Source: Macrotis lagotis (Eukaryota; Chordata; Mammalia; Peramelemorphia; Peramelidae). Taken from it: a stretch of DNA of 64,000 bases. The notes beneath the pieces were generated by a model. That model ran no database searches. It was not told the origin of the DNA and saw only the letters and a program-made list of their open reading frames with translations. Location of the stretch: contig NC_133660.1 in NCBI RefSeq assembly GCF_037893015.1, forward strand, positions 167,278,363 through 167,342,362. Reading direction: 5' to 3'. The translations under genes were made by a program, and so were the position numbers. This document shows positions 44,031 to 55,753 of this stretch, in pieces. The stretch's first letter is position 1, and each line of letters begins with the position of its first letter.

Positions 44031-46094
44031 AGCAGAATGGTATGTGGTTAAATATAAATAAATAGAAACTGTAATAGAAGTGAACTTGTCACTGAATGAT
44101 AATAATATTAACAATAATAATAATAATAATTTTGTGAGATTAAAAAACCAAAAGGAGAAACTTTATCTTGTAACAAGAAACTATATTTGCTGGAGTGGAA
44201 ATGCTAGAAATATTCTGGGAAGTTGCTACCATACCATGAAATAATGAAATGAAGAAAGAGAATACAATCAGTTATTGTCCAGTACCTATATTATATTTTG
44301 CTAGACTACACTAAAAAGGTTCATACAAAAAAGGTTTGTATAACACTTTAAAGTTTGTAATGCATAATATAAATATTATCTCATATCCTCACACTGTTCC
44401 TATGATATATGTGTTATTTTCCTCTTTTATAGATGAGGAAGTTGAGAGAGGTTAAAGTGACTTACTTGCCAAAAGTCACATAATTATCAAGAGTCAAAGC
44501 AGAACTGAAACTCAGGCTTCTCTGACTATATCTAGTTCTCATCAAAATGAAAATAATTTTTTCTTAGATTTCTAAAACTCACATATTCATAGCTAACTTT
44601 CAAAATATTAAAGTATCATCACATCCTGTCCAACCACACTAAAAATATATGTCTTCAAATGGAAATCAAAACTCTAAAAAGATTTTCCCAGGGTCACTCA
44701 AGTACTAAGTTACTGAAGCAGAATTTGATTTTGTAAATTTGAGATATACTGATGACTCTGAAAGGGCATATCTTATTCAGATCAGTAAAGGATATTTAAA
44801 TCATCAACAAAATAGCTCTAACTCCATGTCTAACATTTTACATCAGATTACGTGCCCTGAAGTGAAAACAGCTAAAGAATCTGAGAAAGAGATGTTGAAT
44901 TACACACAGAAGCACATTATAGCTGTAATGGTGACTTCAATTATAAGGACATCAACTGGACTACTCTTTCTTCTAAAATGATAATTTGCTGTAGTTTGAT
45001 GATTATTTATCCTTTAGGAGATTAAAGAACAAAAGGGGGAACTTTATCTTGTATCTTGTACCAATAAAGTATTTGCTGGAGTGGAAATGCTAGAATTATT
45101 CAGGGAAGTTGATATTGTATCATGAAATTTGAAATGAAGAAAGAATACAAATAGCACATGTACTAGATTTTGCTACAAAAAAGTGCAATATTTCTATAAG
45201 CATAATGGCAGAAGGACTAAACTTCACAAAGATCTAAGCCTTGTGAGTAAAGGACAACAAAATAGGTTTAAAATCTATTTTTGAAGACTAGAGAAAGATC
45301 AAAGACGGTAGATGGAACAGTATGCTCAACTATAGTTTGCTGTCTTGGCCAAGGAGCAGACTCTTTGAACTGAAAAGTACAGAATAAAAATGGCTAATAT
45401 TGTGATAAATAAGGAGATAATATCAACTGCCTTTAACAAATTCAATTTTCTGGAGCAGGCAAACATCATTGTAGCATGCTGAAAAACTGGCAGATGGGAT
45501 TGATGAATCACTATCGAATTTTGAAAAATCCTCGCAAATGTTAGGGATACAACAGGATTGAAGAAGGACAAATGTGATAGTGGCACTCCAGAGAAAGAGA
45601 ACAGAGTCTAAAGAGTATAGGACTTTAATTACTGGAAAAATTCTAGAACATGTTATTAAATGAATGGCTAATAACACTTGTAAAAGGAAATGAGGATTAC
45701 AAAATATCAGCATGGCTTCACCAAGAACAGGTTATGCCAGAATAACTTCATTTTCTCTCTTTTCTTTTGACAAGAGTGCCTAGATGAATAGGTCAAAGGA
45801 TTATTGTAGATTAGATACAAATGGTAGCATCTGATAACTTTTCTCAAATAATACTTATGGAAAGGATGGTGAGAAGTTAGCTAGATTTTCTTATACTTGG
45901 GTTAAAAAAATCAGATTCATACAAAATGGGGGAGATCCACCAAACCAGAAGTTACTTTAAAAAGACCTGAGAGTTCACAAACTGTAATCCCTATGTTAAC
46001 AGAATGATATAGCCACAAGAAAACTTGTAATCTTAAACTATATGAAGAGAGGCATACTACTTAGAAAATAATAGTATGCCTCTTATAATATAGG

Positions 46095-46385
46095 AAGGGC
46101 AGCTAGGTGGTTCAGTGGATAGAGCACTAGCCTGGAGTCAGGAGGACAGGAAATTGAATCCTGACTCAGACCCTTGACTCATACTAGCTGTATGACTTTG
46201 GGCAAATCACTTAACCCTGGATTGCCTGGCATTCAGTCATTCATATCTGGCCACTGGACCCAGATGGCCCTGGAGGAGAAAGTGAGGCTGGTGACTTAGC
46301 ACAGCACCCTCCCCCACTCAAATTCAATTCATGTGCTTGTCATGGCATCACTTCCCTGATGGTCTTCTTTGAAAATGAAGGACAA
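46095..46385 (+). repeat. long composite SINE, complete
   Basis: Forward copy: GGGCAGCTAGGTGGTTCAGT, TGGATTGCCTGGCATTCAGT, TCTGGCCACTGGACCCAGAT, CACTTCCCTGATGGTCTTCT, AAATGAAGGACAAGTA. It is the best intact example in this window of the family found cut at 21986-22054 and 31134-31400. Here the end reads GTCATGGCATCACTTCC, unlike the GTCATGTCACTTTGGCAG shared by those two, which supports their being the same locus. Confidence 0.85.
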
Positions 46386-47334
46386 GTATAATTATTTAAG
46401 AAAAAAGAAAACTGAATCGAAGTATTCTGTTGTGGTCAGACCATTTTAAGACTATTGGATCACATTTAAGGAGAGATAGTGAAAAAGTGAAGGAACAGAA
46501 TCCAGAAAAGAGAAAATGGGATGATGAAGGGATTCAAGATCATGCTATATCAGAAATACTGGAGATCTCAAATCTAGGAGAAAACAGAGTGGGGGCATGA
46601 TAACTGACTTCACAGAGTTGTCAGAGGAAGGACTGGATTTATTCCATTTGTCTAGGGTGCAAAAGAAGAAAACAATGATTGGATGTTCAAAGAAGCAAAT
46701 TTATGTTTGATGTCAGAATAGAGAGGAAGCTTCATAAAAATTAAAGGTATTCCAAAAATAGAATGAACTATCAAAGGAAGTAGGGTGACTATGTTTTAAA
46801 GCAAATACTGAACAATTACATGTGTAGCACTTTGCAGCTTCAGGCAGTCAACAAACGTTTATTAGGCAATTAATAGCCACTAAGATCTCTTCCAATTCTA
46901 AAAATTCTAAGACTCAGTCAAAATATCCTTGAATACCTAACTTATGGTAAGAGTGAGAGGACTGTACCATATATAAAGCATTTTGTAATTTGCAAAGTCA
47001 TATAAAATGAACTATTCTTCATGGCAAGTCTTTTGTGAAAGTTCATAACCTGACTTCCAAGTAGGCTGCACTAGTTTTAGAGACAGGCAAAATAAGTAGT
47101 TGCCTAAGGACATAATAAGAAGTATCTCTTAATATAATTTTTATGAATGCACATATTTTTAATACCCCAAAGTTCTCTAGTACATAACTATTTGTTTTAT
47201 GCTCTCTCAAGTTGCTGAGTTGGAATCAAAGCTCAGAGCCTCTTATGGACAATAATTTACGGAATACACAAAGACCTCATTCTTGTTTGTTGGGCAGTGA
47301 TTTCACTTGTTTTCAGATCAGGGAGGACCCTTTC

Positions 47335-47690
47335 TGAGTATGGTGTGGGGTGCACTGGTTAAAGCACCTTGACTCAAAGTATTTTGAGAAAGCATGAACA
47401 ATCAGGAGACAGTTCAAACACATGGTTGGGTGGCTCTGGGCAAGCCACCTCACCTGAATCTCACTTTGTTCTCCTCTAAAATGAGAAGAATGATATCTAC
47501 ATTGTTTACCTCACAAAGTTGTAATGAGAATTAAATGAAATAATGTACATTAGTGTATTTTTTTGGAATCAGAGCACTTGAATTTTAGAACTGATTTTAA
47601 ATCTGATTTTTAGATCTGCTTCTTAACTACTGATATCATCTTGAACAAGATGCTTAGCCTCTTTAGGCTCAAGTTTTGTTCTTTTTTTAA
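47335..47690 (+). repeat. two ancient MIR-type SINEs
   Basis: 47335-47560 (GGTGTGGGGTGCACTGGTTA, CTCTGGGCAAGCCACCTCAC, CTCTAAAATGAGAAGAATGA) and 47565-47690 (GGAATCAGAGCACTTGAATT, GCTTAGCCTCTTTAGGCTCA), both forward. Confidence 0.6.
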
Positions 47691-47984
47691 ATAAAGGCTA
47701 GGCCTCCATTTCACTTATTGACTCACCATGGCCCTATTCTCTATCCACAACCATCTCAGGAGAAATTTGTACTCAATCCTGGGTTTCCCTTCTCAGTAAG
47801 TGATCTTTTGCCTTAGATGATCAGGATGGATACTTCTGGAACTTTTTGTGAAAGTTCTTGAATTCAAGGATAAAGATTTTGAATTTTAGTCTCATGACCA
47901 GTTTTGCATAACATCTAGAAGGGAGATAAATTTGTCAAAACAATGCATGATGAAATGAAGAAAATGTAGAGTCCACTGATACAA

Positions 47985-48420
47985 ACGTTTATGGTTCAGT
48001 GGATAGAATACTAGATTTCAGGTCAGGAAGACTCGTTTAATTTCCATCTCAGACACCAGAGAGATAACTCTGGTCAAGTCATTTAACCTCTCACTGGGGC
48101 GGCTAGGTGGCTCAGTGGATAAAGCACCAGCCCTGGATTCAGGAGGACCTGAGTTCAAATCTGACCTCAGATACTTAATAATTACCTAGCTGTGTGCCCT
48201 TGGGCAAGTCATTTAACCCCAATGCCTTGTAAAAAACAACAACAACAACAAAAAAGACATTTAACCTCTCACAACCCCAGTTTCCTCATCTCTAAAATGA
48301 GATTAATTGCATCCATCTCCTAGGTTGTTTTGAGGGAAAAAATGAGATAATATTTGTACAGCACTTTGTAAAACCTGAAAGAATTATATAAATGTTGGAT
48401 GTTACAAATAGTCCTATGAA
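47985..48420 (+). repeat. MIR/MAR1-type SINE split by a young WSINE
   Basis: The older SINE runs 47985-48094 (TGGTTCAGTGGATAGAATAC, GTCAAGTCATTTAACCTCTC) and resumes at 48258-48420 (CCCCAGTTTCCTCATCTCTA). The inserted WSINE is 48095-48257. Confidence 0.85.
48095..48257 (+). repeat. young WSINE with 15-base target-site duplication
   Basis: Forward copy GGGGCGGCTAGGTGGCTCAG with a (CAA)n-type tail, flanked by exact CATTTAACCTCTCAC repeats at 48080-48094 and 48258-48272. The target is the 3' half of an older SINE. Confidence 0.95.
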
Positions 48421-48569
48421 ATGCAAGTATTGTTACCCTCATTTTCAGGAATCTTTGAAATCAGGAAACTGATCAAGAATTGATCAGGAATCTGAATCAG
48501 GAAACTGAAGGTGATTTATAAGTTATAGATTTAGAGTTAGATGAAAATTTAAAGTATTTAAATGCACCT

Positions 48570-48715
48570 TGTATTTTATAGGATAAGGAAACTGAAGCTG
48601 AGAAAGTTTAAGTGACTTGTTCAAGGTCACAATCAGTGACAGACGTGAGACTTGAACCCAAGTTCACTAGACTCAAAGTTTACTGATTTTTCCAGTCCCA
48701 TACAATCCTGAAGAT
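48570..48715 (-). repeat. ancient MIR-type SINE
   Basis: Reverse core: GGATAAGGAAACTGAAGCTG, GTGACTTGTTCAAGGTCACA, GAGACTTGAACCCAAGTTCA. Confidence 0.65.
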
Positions 48716-48884
48716 TCAATATTCCCAGATGGTAATAAGGGCCTCTCTAAGGGTACACATATGTACATGCACACATATATGTATGCATATAAACAAATCC
48801 CTATTGTGTCACCACCTTGTTGTAACTTGAAAAGCTTAATAAAATTATGAGCTATAAGGATAGGTCAGGGTGGAGAACTGAAAA

Positions 48885-49080
48885 AACGATGATCCACTGG
48901 AGAAGGAAATGGCAATTTACCCTGGTGTCTTTTGCCAATAAAATCCTATGGACAGCATAAAAATGGTAAAAGACAATGCATTGAAAGATGAATCCCTCAG
49001 GTGAGAAGGTGTCTAACACATGTGTGATATGGTAGAGGACTACAAAGAGTTGGGCATGACCAAACAAGTGAACAATAACA
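48885..49080 (+). repeat. RTE/BovB-like LINE 3' end
   Basis: Forward RTE 3' sequence: GATCCACTGGAGAAGGAAAT, TTTTGCCAATAAAATCCTAT, GATGAATCCCTCAGGTGAGA, GGTGTCTAACACATGTGTGA, GACTACAAAGAGTTGGGCAT, then GAACAATAAC. It represents the autonomous parent of the RTE-tailed SINEs. The open frame on its minus strand is accidental. Confidence 0.7.
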
Positions 49081-49149
49081 TATAAACATATGCAAATATA
49101 CAAGTATGTATACAGAAAGATATAAATATCTATATATGCCTACATACAT

Positions 49150-49160
49150 CTCTCTCTGTA

Positions 49161-49241
<81 letters not shown>
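49150..49241. repeat. compound (CT)n(TA)n(TG)n microsatellite
   Basis: Three adjacent dinucleotide runs: CT (about 49161-49187), TA (about 49188-49206) and TG (about 49207-49241). Located about 480 bases downstream of the N-terminal exon in gene orientation. Confidence 0.9.
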
Positions 49242-49245
<4 letters not shown>

Positions 49246-49719
49246 TGTTCATTTAATCATCTAGTTCAAAGCTCTGAAAGTTAAGGTGATTGAGATCAAC
49301 AAAGGAGAGAAAACAGAAAGAATCAGACACTGATTCTGATGTACCAGGGCAGGAACTGACTGAGAAGGAACATTTACTTATTCATATAATGCAGGTGATT
49401 CTTGGGAAAGAATAACATCTCCCCTTTAAATCCACCAAAATAGTAAAGGTTTTCCTAGTACAAGGAAGACAGAAGGAGGGAAGCACATTTATTATGCAGC
49501 TATGCTTCCCAATAATCTCTGTCAGACCAAGATCATCTATATTACCATCAGATGATAATGTGAATTCGAGAGATGCCCATTACACAACAAAAATCTCAAC
49601 GAATCTGATGATAAAGCTGACTTGATGGGTTAAATGTGGGTTAAAAAATTATAAATACCATAAACCAAAGAGAATAATGGTAATTCTGAGATTTTTTAAG
49701 CATGAGTAAGATATACTAC

Positions 49720-50009
49720 CTATGAAACTGCTCAAACAAGTTCCTTGGCACAAAATTCAGGAGAGTATACTTTGTTGTTCGAATTCGATTGTTCATGTAT
49801 GTTCCACAGATTTTCTCATACTCGTCTCTGAAGCCCTGAGCTCGTGGAATCACCACACGATGTTTTCCTGCGGGCTTTGGTGTCTCAGGGGGCTTCTTCC
49901 CACACACAAGCAGTGAGGAATAGTTGTAAAACCTCTCGCCATCATTCCTGCTGGTACCAGAGATCAGTCGAGTCCAGTGAAATCTGGCCCACTGAAGAGG
50001 GTCTGTCAT
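49720..50009 (-). CDS. ATP10D: ATP10D exon 2, N-terminus with start codon
   Basis: The exon begins after the acceptor GACTAG at 50050-50048 and ends CATAG|GTAGTA at 49720/49719. I chose the ATG at 50009 ([20 protein letters not shown]) because it aligns with the human start MTEALQWAR and has G at -3. An in-frame ATG ten codons upstream (50039, [10 protein letters not shown]) would add residues not present in human and has C at -3. The cytosolic N-terminus continues [19 protein letters not shown], a proline-rich linker, [40 protein letters not shown] and [26 protein letters not shown] is the signature preceding TM1 in class 5 flippases. The phase-2 end joins exon 3. Confidence 0.95.
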
Positions 50010-50047
50010 GTCTGAGGGGCTTGGGAGTCCAGTTTGCATCAGCGAAT
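50010..50047 (-). other. ATP10D exon 2, 5' UTR part
   Basis: Thirty-eight bases between the acceptor AG (50049-50048) and the preferred start codon. They contain an in-frame alternative ATG at 50039. The upstream first exon and promoter were not found in the window. Confidence 0.7.
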
Positions 50048-50454
50048 CTAGTCAAACAAAAAGAATTCTGTAAGAATATGAAAAGTCTGCAAAGGCAGTG
50101 TACCAGAAAGTCCTAGACTCTGACCCTGTCTTTTTTTTATCAAATCTTTCTGAAATAACAATAATGCACCAAAACCTTTAATAAATGAACTGGCATTCTA
50201 AGTAACACTGGGCATATTCTGTGTCTTTTTTACAATTCTTTCTTAAGAGGAAAAAACTGAAAAAAAAACACAGAAGTTTCAGTTCTAATGGTGCTTCTGT
50301 TTTTCTAAATTCAAAATACACATATACACATTGATATATTTGTACATATATATACACACATATGTACGTATATATATATATATATGTACTATGAGATCTT
50401 ATCTCTTAACTGCTATGGAATCTGAAATAAATTATATAGCTTTAAGGCTTGCTT

Positions 50455-50680
50455 TGTACAATGTACAATGCTTTGTATAAAATGCTTTTGGTCATTAAAA
50501 TAATTCTAAGATAGAGTTGCTATTATTATTCCCATTTTACAAATAAGGAAACTGAGGCTGAGAGCAGTTAAGTGGATGTTCAAGGGTCAGACAGCTAATA
50601 AGTATCTGAGGCAGGATTCAAACTCAGGTCTCTCTACTCCACTGTTCAATTCACAGATATACCTACTTACCACAGAGAAG
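50455..50680 (-). repeat. ancient MIR-type SINE
   Basis: Reverse: TTACAAATAAGGAAACTGAG, TTCAAGGGTCAGACAGCTAA, GATTCAAACTCAGGTCTCTC. Well preserved for its class. Confidence 0.7.
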
Positions 50681-51064
50681 TATAAAATCATTTTTTCTTA
50701 GAGATTTAAAAATCAAATACTGATAATTAGTTTCTCAAGCATCTGAAAGTACCATAAATCTGTCTAATCTCATTATTTTGTCTTCAAATCTAACCTATGT
50801 TTATAAAAAGATTTTCCATTGTTATTAGATTACATATTTCCTCCTCACCTTCATAAATACATGAATCATCTAAGTTATCTGATTAAATATTTCTTGCTTT
50901 GTGAAAGATTTTATAAGAAAAAAAGTGAAACAATAGGAAAACCCAAAATACCTCATACTAAGCAAGATGTAAGAATTAAAATGAAAGGACACATGATGCA
51001 AATTTGATGGGGGAAGAGAAAATATAAGAATCATACACGTCAATACCATACTAAAGAAAGGGAA

Positions 51065-51250
51065 TTAGGTCAATCTAGAGTCAGAGATCTTGGGGTTCCC
51101 CTTTGACCTTGAAAGTTTAATCATTTTATGACATTGGGCAAGTCATTTAATCTCCACAAGATGCAGTTTCCTTATATGTAAAATGTTAGAACTGATGGTC
51201 TTAGATGTCCTTCAAGACCTAGATTTATTTATTCTCTGATTTTATGTATC
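51065..51250 (+). repeat. ancient MIR-type SINE
   Basis: Forward: TTATGACATTGGGCAAGTCA, TTTAATCTCCACAAGATGCA, TTATATGTAAAATGTTAGAA. Confidence 0.55.
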
Positions 51251-51477
51251 AGCATATTGGAGCAACTATATATGACAGCTACCACCATTTAGAAAGACCC
51301 CTTATGAATTTGACTTCCATATAGTTTATGGAATTAGCTATAATCTATACAATGTTATGCTAAAACCTATCCATATATATATATATATTATATAGGTTTA
51401 TATATAATATATATTATAGATCAGTTATTTCATAGATCTATTGCTTGAGATATATGATATAAACTATATGTAATATT

Positions 51478-51720
51478 GTTGTTGTGGAGTCACTTCAGTC
51501 TTGTGCACTGATGCACTGGGGATTTTCTTGGCAAAGACACTAGAGTGGCTTGCCATTTCTTTCTTGAGCTCATTTTACAGATGAGGAAGCTGATGCAAAC
51601 AGGATTAAATGATCTACCCAGAGTCACACAGGTAGTAAAAATCTAAGACTAGATTTAGAACTCAGGAAGAAGAATCTTGGCCTGCTACTCTATATCCATT
51701 GCACCACTTAGCTGCCCCAC
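51478..51720 (-). repeat. RTE-tailed tRNA-SINE
   Basis: Reverse: TTGTTGTGGAGTCACTTCAG, GATTTTCTTGGCAAAGACAC, ACAGATGAGGAAGCTGATGC, CAGAGTCACACAGGTAGTAA, ending GCACCACTTAGCTGCCCC. Confidence 0.8.
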
Positions 51721-53130
51721 ATGTGACTATAGTTATAAATTTTAAGGTATACATTTGAGTAAGATTGGGAGTAGGTTAGAACTAAAAGATTAGAACTACT
51801 CACAATTTAGAAATGATGTAAGCATTTTTTGCTATTGGCTCCAAAATATTTTCAAGATTTGAGTGAAAGTTAGCAGAGCTAAAATACTAATAACTTTTAA
51901 ATAATAAGAAAAAATAGAAATGTTAAAACTTTATGTGGTCATATCTTTCTGAGTCTCATCTATTTTAATGAATGCAAGTACAACATTACAACAAGGGTCA
52001 TGCCTTTAGGAGATTTTAATAATCTAGTTTTAAACATTCCTAGAACCACTAAAAACTTCTTTTTAAAAAAATGGGAATTCAATTACAATGGAAAGTTGGC
52101 TGTTAAATTAGGAATACTAGAGGAATAGAGATTATACATTTTATTAAGTCTGTGGAGTTTCTAAAATATCATTTATTTTAGAGTACATGTACCTAAAGCC
52201 AATAAATATTTTTCCTTTGTTTTATGTATCTAGAGAGGAAAAAGAGATATTTGTAAATAGGCAAAGTCTCTGCCTTAAAGAACCATAAAGCCTACTAAAG
52301 GTTAATACAATTGATAGAGCAAATATTTAAGAACAAATTGATTCTAAAATTCATCTGGTTCTACTGTTGTTTCTCAGTCTCTCACAGATTCCACTGAGGA
52401 CTGCAGGTTACCATTTTGAGAATCACTTAAAAATACTAGGAAGAAATTACAAGTCTGAGTTTGCATCTTCAGTTCTCCTCAATCACCACACATAACCTAC
52501 ATACACTTCACACACACACACAGACACATACACATGAATATTTCCTCTTTTACAGAAGTCAAGTGTGACCATTTCACTACCAAAGATACATCTTTTATGG
52601 CTTCCTGGTCTGCCTGAGACATCTTTAATTTGCCAGTACTTGGGGGTGGGGGGTGGGGGAGTGGTTCAGTTGCTTTACTGCCAACCTCAACCACTCATTA
52701 GCATTGGATATTTTTATTCCTTTTGACTAACGAATTGCAAATTGCTCAGAGTTCAACAATCACTTGCAAAGTTTATTAATAACTCCATCTCCTACCTTGC
52801 CTTCCTTTTTCCCCAGATATCTTCCTTTCCTTGAAGAATCTTTCTTAGTTTGAAAGAATTGATACATTCTAGGCAGCCAAGAAGTGTATATTTAGTGGAG
52901 ACAAAAGCAGGTAAAAGAAGGCTATAAGTGATTACTTACATTTGAAACTTGTTTCTAGTTTTCAGGTTTGATATTGGATCCTTGACCCAGTTCATCTATG
53001 TACTATTTCTGATTTACATATCATTCTTTACAAACCTTTGCTTTTATATAAAATATTGTACTAATTTATATAATATTTATTTCTTAATAAGGCAACTAGG
53101 ACATGCTCTATTAAAATAAGAAAGGTGATT
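51721..53130. other. upstream intron or flank, no gene
   Basis: AT-rich sequence; a short (CA)n run near 52509-52531 and a G-rich tract near 52640-52665 (GGGGGTGGGGGGTGGGGGAG). No exon or named repeat recognised. Confidence 0.5.
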
Positions 53131-53134
53131 GCTA

Positions 53135-53350
53135 AGTAGTTGTGAAGTCATTTTTCAGTGGTGTCCAACAATGTTACCTTTTGGAATTTTCTTGGCAAAG
53201 ATACTAGAGTAGTTTGACACTTCCTTCTCCAGCTCAATTTACAGATGAGGAAACTGAGGCAAATAGAGTTAAGTGACTTGTCAAGGATCAAATAGCTAAA
53301 ATCTGAAGATGGATTTTAACTCTTCTGACACCAGTCCTGCCCCATCTAAT
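53135..53350 (-). repeat. RTE-tailed tRNA-SINE
   Basis: Reverse: AGTTGTGAAGTCATTTTTCA, TTTTCTTGGCAAAGATACTA, TTACAGATGAGGAAACTGAG, GAGTTAAGTGACTTGTCAAG. Confidence 0.75.
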
Positions 53351-53399
53351 TTTCCATGAGTGTTTTAGGTATGACAATAGAATAAAAAAAGAAACCTGA

Positions 53400-54640
53400 A
53401 AAGTAGGTAAATGATCACATATGTATACAGATATATAAAGCTTGATGAAATATACCTTGGTTGAAAAGCAAACTAATGCTCAAGAAGGAAAAAGTATTCA
53501 GAGATCCAAAAGTATTAAATTTTCATCTGAATTAGGATCTGTACATGCATCATATTTACATTCATCTTCCTATAGGAAAGATATCACCAATACTTTTGAG
53601 GACTCTTTGCCTTTAGCTGATGCACTGATAGCTTGGGTATTCTAATCCAAAAGTTACCTAACCTTAATTTCGCCTATTGCTTTTAAGTTCATTCCCTTTT
53701 TATCCTTTTTTTGAATGGATCTGGGAGCTGTTTCCTATTTCCTAATGTTATATAAAATAGTTCATAAACTATAATTTAACAGTGTTATAAAACCAAGACC
53801 CTTAAGTTAATCTACTAATATGACGCAGTTTCATTTCAAAATGTCCTAAAGCCTCATATAGTCACTGCCATATACAGATGGATTATGAACAATCTTTCTT
53901 TTATTTCAGGCAGAAATTTTTCTAACCAAAAAGCATAATTGGGACCAATTATGAGAGAATTCATTGTCCTGTTCACAAAAGACATAGATGTGGCCTCTAC
54001 TGCTGCACAAATCCTCAATAACTCTGACCTCTTAATCACAAGACTGAGAAAGATTTAGTAGGGGGAATAAATAGTAGGGGAGGGGAGGGGGGAGTGTCAC
54101 TGTTAGCCTCAGGATTATTGGTTTGGTCTCCATATAGGAAATCATTTTTAAGATTCATGCATAAAATTTCCTCCATTACATTTTGGATCATCTAAATCAA
54201 AAATGGTACTTGGAAAATTTAACCTCTACCAACAATATGTGTAGCTTTTGATTAAAAGATTAATTCTGCCTATATATGCACCACTTACGTGATTTCACGG
54301 GCAATAATAAAATGTACTGCTTTTTTGCACACACTCATGTACAACTATGAATGAATAATCATAATACCTTCAGGATCAAAGATGGTTCCAGATAAACAGA
54401 ATAATAGTAAATCATTGACCTCTGGGTAGCATTTTCCAAGTAAGGCTGTGCATATAAGTTGAATTAGATGGCAATTAAGGTCCAATTCTAAAATTCAATA
54501 ATTCTGTGTATCACTCCAAAGGTGCTACAAATTACATTATTATGCCTCTTAGATGATTTTTAGCAGAAAGGAAATGATCCATTTTGAATCCAAGATGAGA
54601 CCACAAATTGGAAGTGGCTATTTCTCTAAAGGCAAATTCA
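53400..54640. other. upstream intron or flank, no gene
   Basis: No gene or repeat recognised. The open frames at 53442-53645 (+) and 53854-54039 (-) have no conserved motif. A G-rich tract (54073-54093) occurs. Confidence 0.5.
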
Positions 54641-54721
54641 AAATAATCTGAGATGATATATCAATCAGTAAGTATTTTTAAGCACCTACTTATATGCAGA
54701 CATTGTGTTAAGAACTAAGAA

Positions 54722-54882
54722 TTCAGGGGCGGCTAGGTGTTGCAGTGGATAGAGCACCAGCCCTGGAGTCAGAAGTACCTGAGTTCATATGGGGCCTCAG
54801 ACACTTAATAATTACCTAGCTGTGTGGCCTTGGGCAAGCCACTTAACCCCATTGCCTTGCAAAAACTTAAAAAAAAAACCCC
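54722..54882 (+). repeat. WSINE-type SINE with 12-base target-site duplication
   Basis: Forward copy GGGCGGCTAGGTGTTGCAGT flanked by CTAAGAATTCAG on both sides. The open frame at 54824-55009 starts inside it and is not a gene. Confidence 0.93.
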
Positions 54883-55331
54883 TAAGAATTCAGAGACCAT
54901 AATGAAGCAATCTTTGAGCTTCAAGGAGCTTCATTGGGAAACATGCCTAGTACTTAAAACAGTTTATGCAGAATATAAACAAAACAAAGACAAGGTTATT
55001 TGGGATTAGGGGCACAAGAAGTTTTAAAATCAGTAAAGGCTTCATGTGGAAGGTGTTGCTTGAGCAAAGTGTTAAAAAATCCAGAGGATTCAAGAAGGCA
55101 GAGATGAGAAAGGAATGCATTACAATTCCAGAGACACTGGGAACAGCCAATATTAAGGCAAGAGATGGGAGACAGAATCGTGAGTGAGAGGATCAGCAAG
55201 AAGATGTGCTTGGCTCAACCAAAGAGCGAGCGAAGGAGGCCTGACAGGTAGCTTTGGGGCTTGAACAACTTTAATAGGAAAAAGAGATTTTTTTGGTTTG
55301 ATTTTAGAGATACTTAAGAATCACTTGTATT

Positions 55332-55745
55332 AATTATTTTATTAAGCCATTCCCCAATTGATGGACATTCACTCAGTTTCCAATTCTTTACCACCACAGA
55401 GTTGCTATGATCAACCTGAATGGACTTGCTCATACCAACAGGGCAACAATCAGGTACAATTTTGCGGTAACTGCCATTTGTAGCCTGAGAAAGAATTGTG
55501 GAGTTTGAACAAAGACCAAAGACTATCATCTTTAATTTTTTTAAAATGTTATGTAATTCTGCTATATCTCACACTTTATGTTTCTTCCTTAAGGTTATGA
55601 TTTCTTTCTCATCACTTTCAACTTAGATCAATGAATACTGTGGAAACAATGTAAAGATTAACAGACTGCCTTCTCTGGGGGGTGGGGGAGGGAAGCAAGA
55701 TTAGGGGAAAAATCATAAAATTCAAAATAAATGAAATCTTTCTAA
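55332..55745 (+). repeat. 5'-inverted (twin-primed) L1 3' end
   Basis: About 55332-55410 is L1 ORF2-end sequence in reverse (GCCATTCCCCAATTGATGGA). From about 55411 to 55745 the L1 3' UTR is in forward orientation (ATGGACTTGCTCATACCAAC, GACTGCCTTCTCTGGGGGGT, ATGAAATCTTTCTAAAAAAT). Head-to-head halves of this sort result from twin priming. Exact 16-base repeats AAGAATCACTTGTATT at 55316-55331 and 55907-55922 are the L1 target duplication, the right one lying beyond the later WSINE. Confidence 0.85.
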
Positions 55746-55753
55746 AAAATAAA

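Larger units (their letters stand above)
43757..46930 (+). repeat. CR1/L3-like LINE fragments, interrupted by several SINEs
   Basis: Scattered sense pieces of a CR1-type LINE: GCCTTCAAGCAGAGACTGGC (43790), GACTTCAATTATAAGGACAT (44934, encoding the DFNYKDINW motif of the endonuclease), CCATTTGTCTAGGGTGCAAA (46640) and AGTGGCACTCCAGAGAAAGA (45570). WSINE (43855-44030), MIR (44360-44560, reverse) and a composite SINE (46095-46385) lie inside. A stretch around 44126-44240 recurs at 45018-45130. Confidence 0.55.
5859..50047 (-). other. ATP10D gene span (P4-ATPase flippase, class 5), rearranged in this assembly
   Basis: The gene is assigned to ATP10D by residue-level recall of the human protein: the N-terminal LQWARxHWxRLI and [12 protein letters not shown], the TM1-TM2 block, the P-domain [48 protein letters not shown] and a C-terminal YRVLQGS. 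P4-ATPases move lipid from the exofacial to the cytosolic leaflet; human ATP10D is reported to transport glucosylceramide and usually pairs with a CDC50/TMEM30 subunit. About 625 codons are present against roughly 1,430 in human. The missing middle carries the catalytic core. Two exons sit on the opposite strand (26498-27099), best explained by a flipped contig at 22055-31400. Every exon seen is open, with consensus splice sites, so there is no sign that the gene has decayed. Confidence 0.93.

Noticed and set aside
44739-44981. 80-codon frame with DFNYKDI-like string
   Set aside because: Fits a CR1-type LINE endonuclease remnant rather than a host gene.
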